From the NCBI RefSeq assembly GCF_900130015.1, contig NZ_FQXS01000021.1, positions 31,122-95,121 on the forward strand: a stretch of 64,000 nt of DNA, read 5' to 3'. The stretch is from Desulfofustis glycolicus DSM 9705. GTDB lineage: Bacteria; Desulfobacterota; Desulfobulbia; Desulfobulbales; Desulfocapsaceae. Shown here in pieces: positions 62,452 through 64,000 of this stretch (position 1 is the stretch's first letter; each line of letters starts with the position of its first letter). A program made the position numbers and the translations under genes. The notes below the pieces were generated by a model. That model had not been told where the DNA came from, did no database searches, and saw only the letters and a program-made list of their open reading frames with translations.

Positions 62452-63845
62452 CAAACCCGCCAACCATACTCAGATGTCTCCTCCTGCTGCTGGCCACAGC
62501 GATACTCTCCGGCTGCAGCTTCGGGCCTGACTATGTACGCCCGGACCTCGAGCTGCCGGCAACCTTTCGCGGCAGCGACGTCTCCCTGTCCGACACCTCC
62601 TTTGGTGATCGGAACTGGCGCACCGTTTACTCGGACCCGACCCTGCAAGCGTTGATCGAGGAAGCACTCACCGCTGCCCCTGATCTGCTATTAGCCGAAG
62701 CCAGGATCCGGGAAGCCGAAGCGGTAGCCGGGATCACCCACGCCGATCGCCTGCCGCAACTCAGCCTCAGTTTTGCCACCAGCCCCACGGCCCGGCAACC
62801 CGGCGATGATCTCACCTCCACCTTTCTCGGCGGTGCCGCCATCAGCTGGGAAATCGATCTATGGGGCAGGATGCGCCGCGCCGACGAAGCCGCCCGGGCC
62901 GATCTGCTGGCCAGGGAAGAAACCGGCCGGGGAGTCTATATCACGCTTATCTCCCAGGTGGCTACCGGTTATTACCGGTTGCTCGCCGAACACGACCTGC
63001 TGGCCGTTGCCACCCGAACCGCCACTAACCAGCGAGAGTCCCTGCGCCTGATCGAGCGGCTGTCAACAGCCGGTATCGCCACCGATGCGGAAATCCGCCA
63101 GCAGGAAGTCGCCCTGGCAGTGACAGAAGCCACCATCCCCGCACAAAAACGGCGCATCGCCAACGCTGAGAATGCCCTGTCCATCCTGCTTGGCCGCTCC
63201 CCCGGTTCGGTCCTGATCAAAACCGGCACCGAGCCAGACCTGCCGGCCGATATCCCCGCCGGCCTGCCCAGTCAGCTACTCGAAAAACGCCCCGATATCA
63301 TGGCCGCCGAACAGCAACTGATCGCCGCCAACGCACGAATCGGCGAGGCCAAGGCCCGGTTTTTCCCATCCTTGTCGCTGACCGGCCTTTTCGGCCAGGT
63401 CAGCACGTCCGCCAGCGACGTGCTGACCGGCAGCGCCGCCTCGGTCGCCTCGCTGGGCGCCGATGCCCTGCAGCCGCTGTTTGCCGGTAAACGACTACTC
63501 TACAACCACGAGGCAACCCGCACCCGGCTCGACCAATCCGTGATAACGTATCGCAAAACCATCCTCACAGCCCTTGCCGAAGTAGCCAACGCGCTGACCA
63601 ATTACCGCTATTCTGGCGATATCCTCACCATCCAACAGCAACGTACCGCCTCAGCCCGGGAGGCCCTCAGGCTTGCAGAATCCCGCTACCAGGCCGGCGT
63701 AATCAGCTATATCGAAGTACTCGACGCCCAGCGCCAGCTCTTTGCCGCCGAAACGGACCTGGTGCAGGCGAGACTGGACCGCCGGCTGACCCTTATCTCC
63801 CTCTATCTGTCGCTGGGTGGTGGCTGGGAGGAACCGGCAACCTGA
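62445..63845 (+). CDS. NodT-family outer-membrane efflux lipoprotein
   Basis: A 466-aa TolC-like channel with a lipoprotein signal (lipobox LSGC, C24) followed by SFGPDYVRPD and two OEP repeats (AARIGEAKARFFPSLSLTG in the first half of repeat 2). It completes the pump with the adaptor and permease. ATG 62445 lies inside the permease gene. Confidence 0.92.
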   Translation: MLTNPPTILRCLLLLLATAILSGCSFGPDYVRPDLELPATFRGSDVSLSDTSFGDRNWRTVYSDPTLQALIEEALTAAPDLLLAEARIREAEAVAGITHADRLPQLSLSFATSPTARQPGDDLTSTFLGGAAISWEIDLWGRMRRADEAARADLLAREETGRGVYITLISQVATGYYRLLAEHDLLAVATRTATNQRESLRLIERLSTAGIATDAEIRQQEVALAVTEATIPAQKRRIANAENALSILLGRSPGSVLIKTGTEPDLPADIPAGLPSQLLEKRPDIMAAEQQLIAANARIGEAKARFFPSLSLTGLFGQVSTSASDVLTGSAASVASLGADALQPLFAGKRLLYNHEATRTRLDQSVITYRKTILTALAEVANALTNYRYSGDILTIQQQRTASAREALRLAESRYQAGVISYIEVLDAQRQLFAAETDLVQARLDRRLTLISLYLSLGGGWEEPAT

Positions 63846-63922
63846 TCCTCTTACAAAGCACTCAATCCTTCTCGGAAAGAGTTATGCTCAAAAGTGGTGT
63901 TTGAAGGAGACATAAAAAAGAA

Positions 63923-63985
63923 ATGACGTATCCTGTTGGAATCAGTTCGCCAAAACAAAATTCCAACAATAAGAGGATACGTCAT
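63923..63985. repeat. Inverted repeat before a truncated gene
   Basis: ATGACGTATCCTGTTGGAAT is repeated in inverse as ATTCCAAC, a 6-base insert, and AGGATACGTCAT. The ATG of the next gene falls in the right arm, so a folded transcript would hide that start. It may be an insertion-sequence end or a leader hairpin. The bases 63846-63922 hold no gene. Confidence 0.5.
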
Positions 63986-64000
63986 GATGAACAATAAAGT
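63984..64000 (+). CDS. Start of a gene cut by the window end
   Basis: ATG 63984 opens a frame MMNNK continuing past the edge. Context suggests a transposase behind an inverted repeat, but five residues cannot show this. Confidence 0.25.

Noticed and set aside
1..64000. CRISPR arrays, rRNA genes, further tRNAs, integrase-type att sites
   Set aside because: I looked for regularly spaced direct repeats and for T-arm signatures; only tRNA-Gln was found, and the repeats present are dispersed palindromes.

Overview
The window reads as chromosome of a GC-rich, Gram-negative, anaerobic bacterium. Lipid A genes (lpxD, fabZ, lpxA, lpxI), three-part RND pumps and a lipoprotein outer-membrane channel show an outer membrane. 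A membrane-anchored dodecahaem cytochrome, selB, an AmmeMemoRadiSam protein B and the cdaA-cdaR-glmM order point to Desulfobacterota, perhaps Desulfobulbales. That placement is inference from gene content, not a database match.

Layout. 1-6.7 kb: 5'-truncated mltG, a repeat-filled gap, then nadE, the multihaem cytochrome and a long-form hflX. 6.7-8.1 kb, minus strand: a zinc-ribbon/PilZ protein and pyrE coupled to a 56-aa zinc-ribbon protein. 8.3-18.2 kb: glmS, namZ-like, lpxD, fabZ, lpxA, lpxI, a MurU-AmgK fusion and der, all on the plus strand. 18.6-21.9 kb, minus strand: ftsY, a TerB/J-domain membrane protein and an aminotransferase. 22.2-31.3 kb: mrp, an MBL-fold hydrolase, selB, tilS, a response regulator with an Hpt protein, mpl with a 61-aa partner, and a GntR regulator. 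31.4-40.4 kb: a hybrid sensor kinase and a Cus-type metal efflux operon. 40.4-46 kb: a REP-associated (Y1) transposase, a B12/radical SAM protein, tRNA-Gln(CUG), memo-like gene and cysS. 46-55.4 kb: an AmpG-like permease, a nitroreductase, a DUF748 giant, then cdaA-cdaR-glmM. 55.4-58.1 kb: a toxin-antitoxin cluster (two MntA-HepT pairs, one with a frameshifted toxin; a Phd-ParE pair; a DUF4143 ATPase remnant). 58.1-63.8 kb: an HAE1-type RND pump. The last bases look like the left end of a mobile gene.

Two themes link the genes. The first is cell-wall amino-sugar metabolism: GlmS and GlmM feed UDP-GlcNAc; MltG, an AmpG-like importer, a NamZ-like muramidase, a MurU-AmgK fusion and Mpl together resemble a peptidoglycan recycling route; CdaA-CdaR adds c-di-AMP control next to glmM. 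The second is short mobile DNA. There are three families of palindromic elements: a 140-bp MITE with 5-bp target duplications (three copies), a GC-rich 100-180 bp palindrome with a satellite module (three loci), and a 35-bp-arm REP-like palindrome tied to the Y1 transposase. These repeats explain most of the long intergenic gaps.
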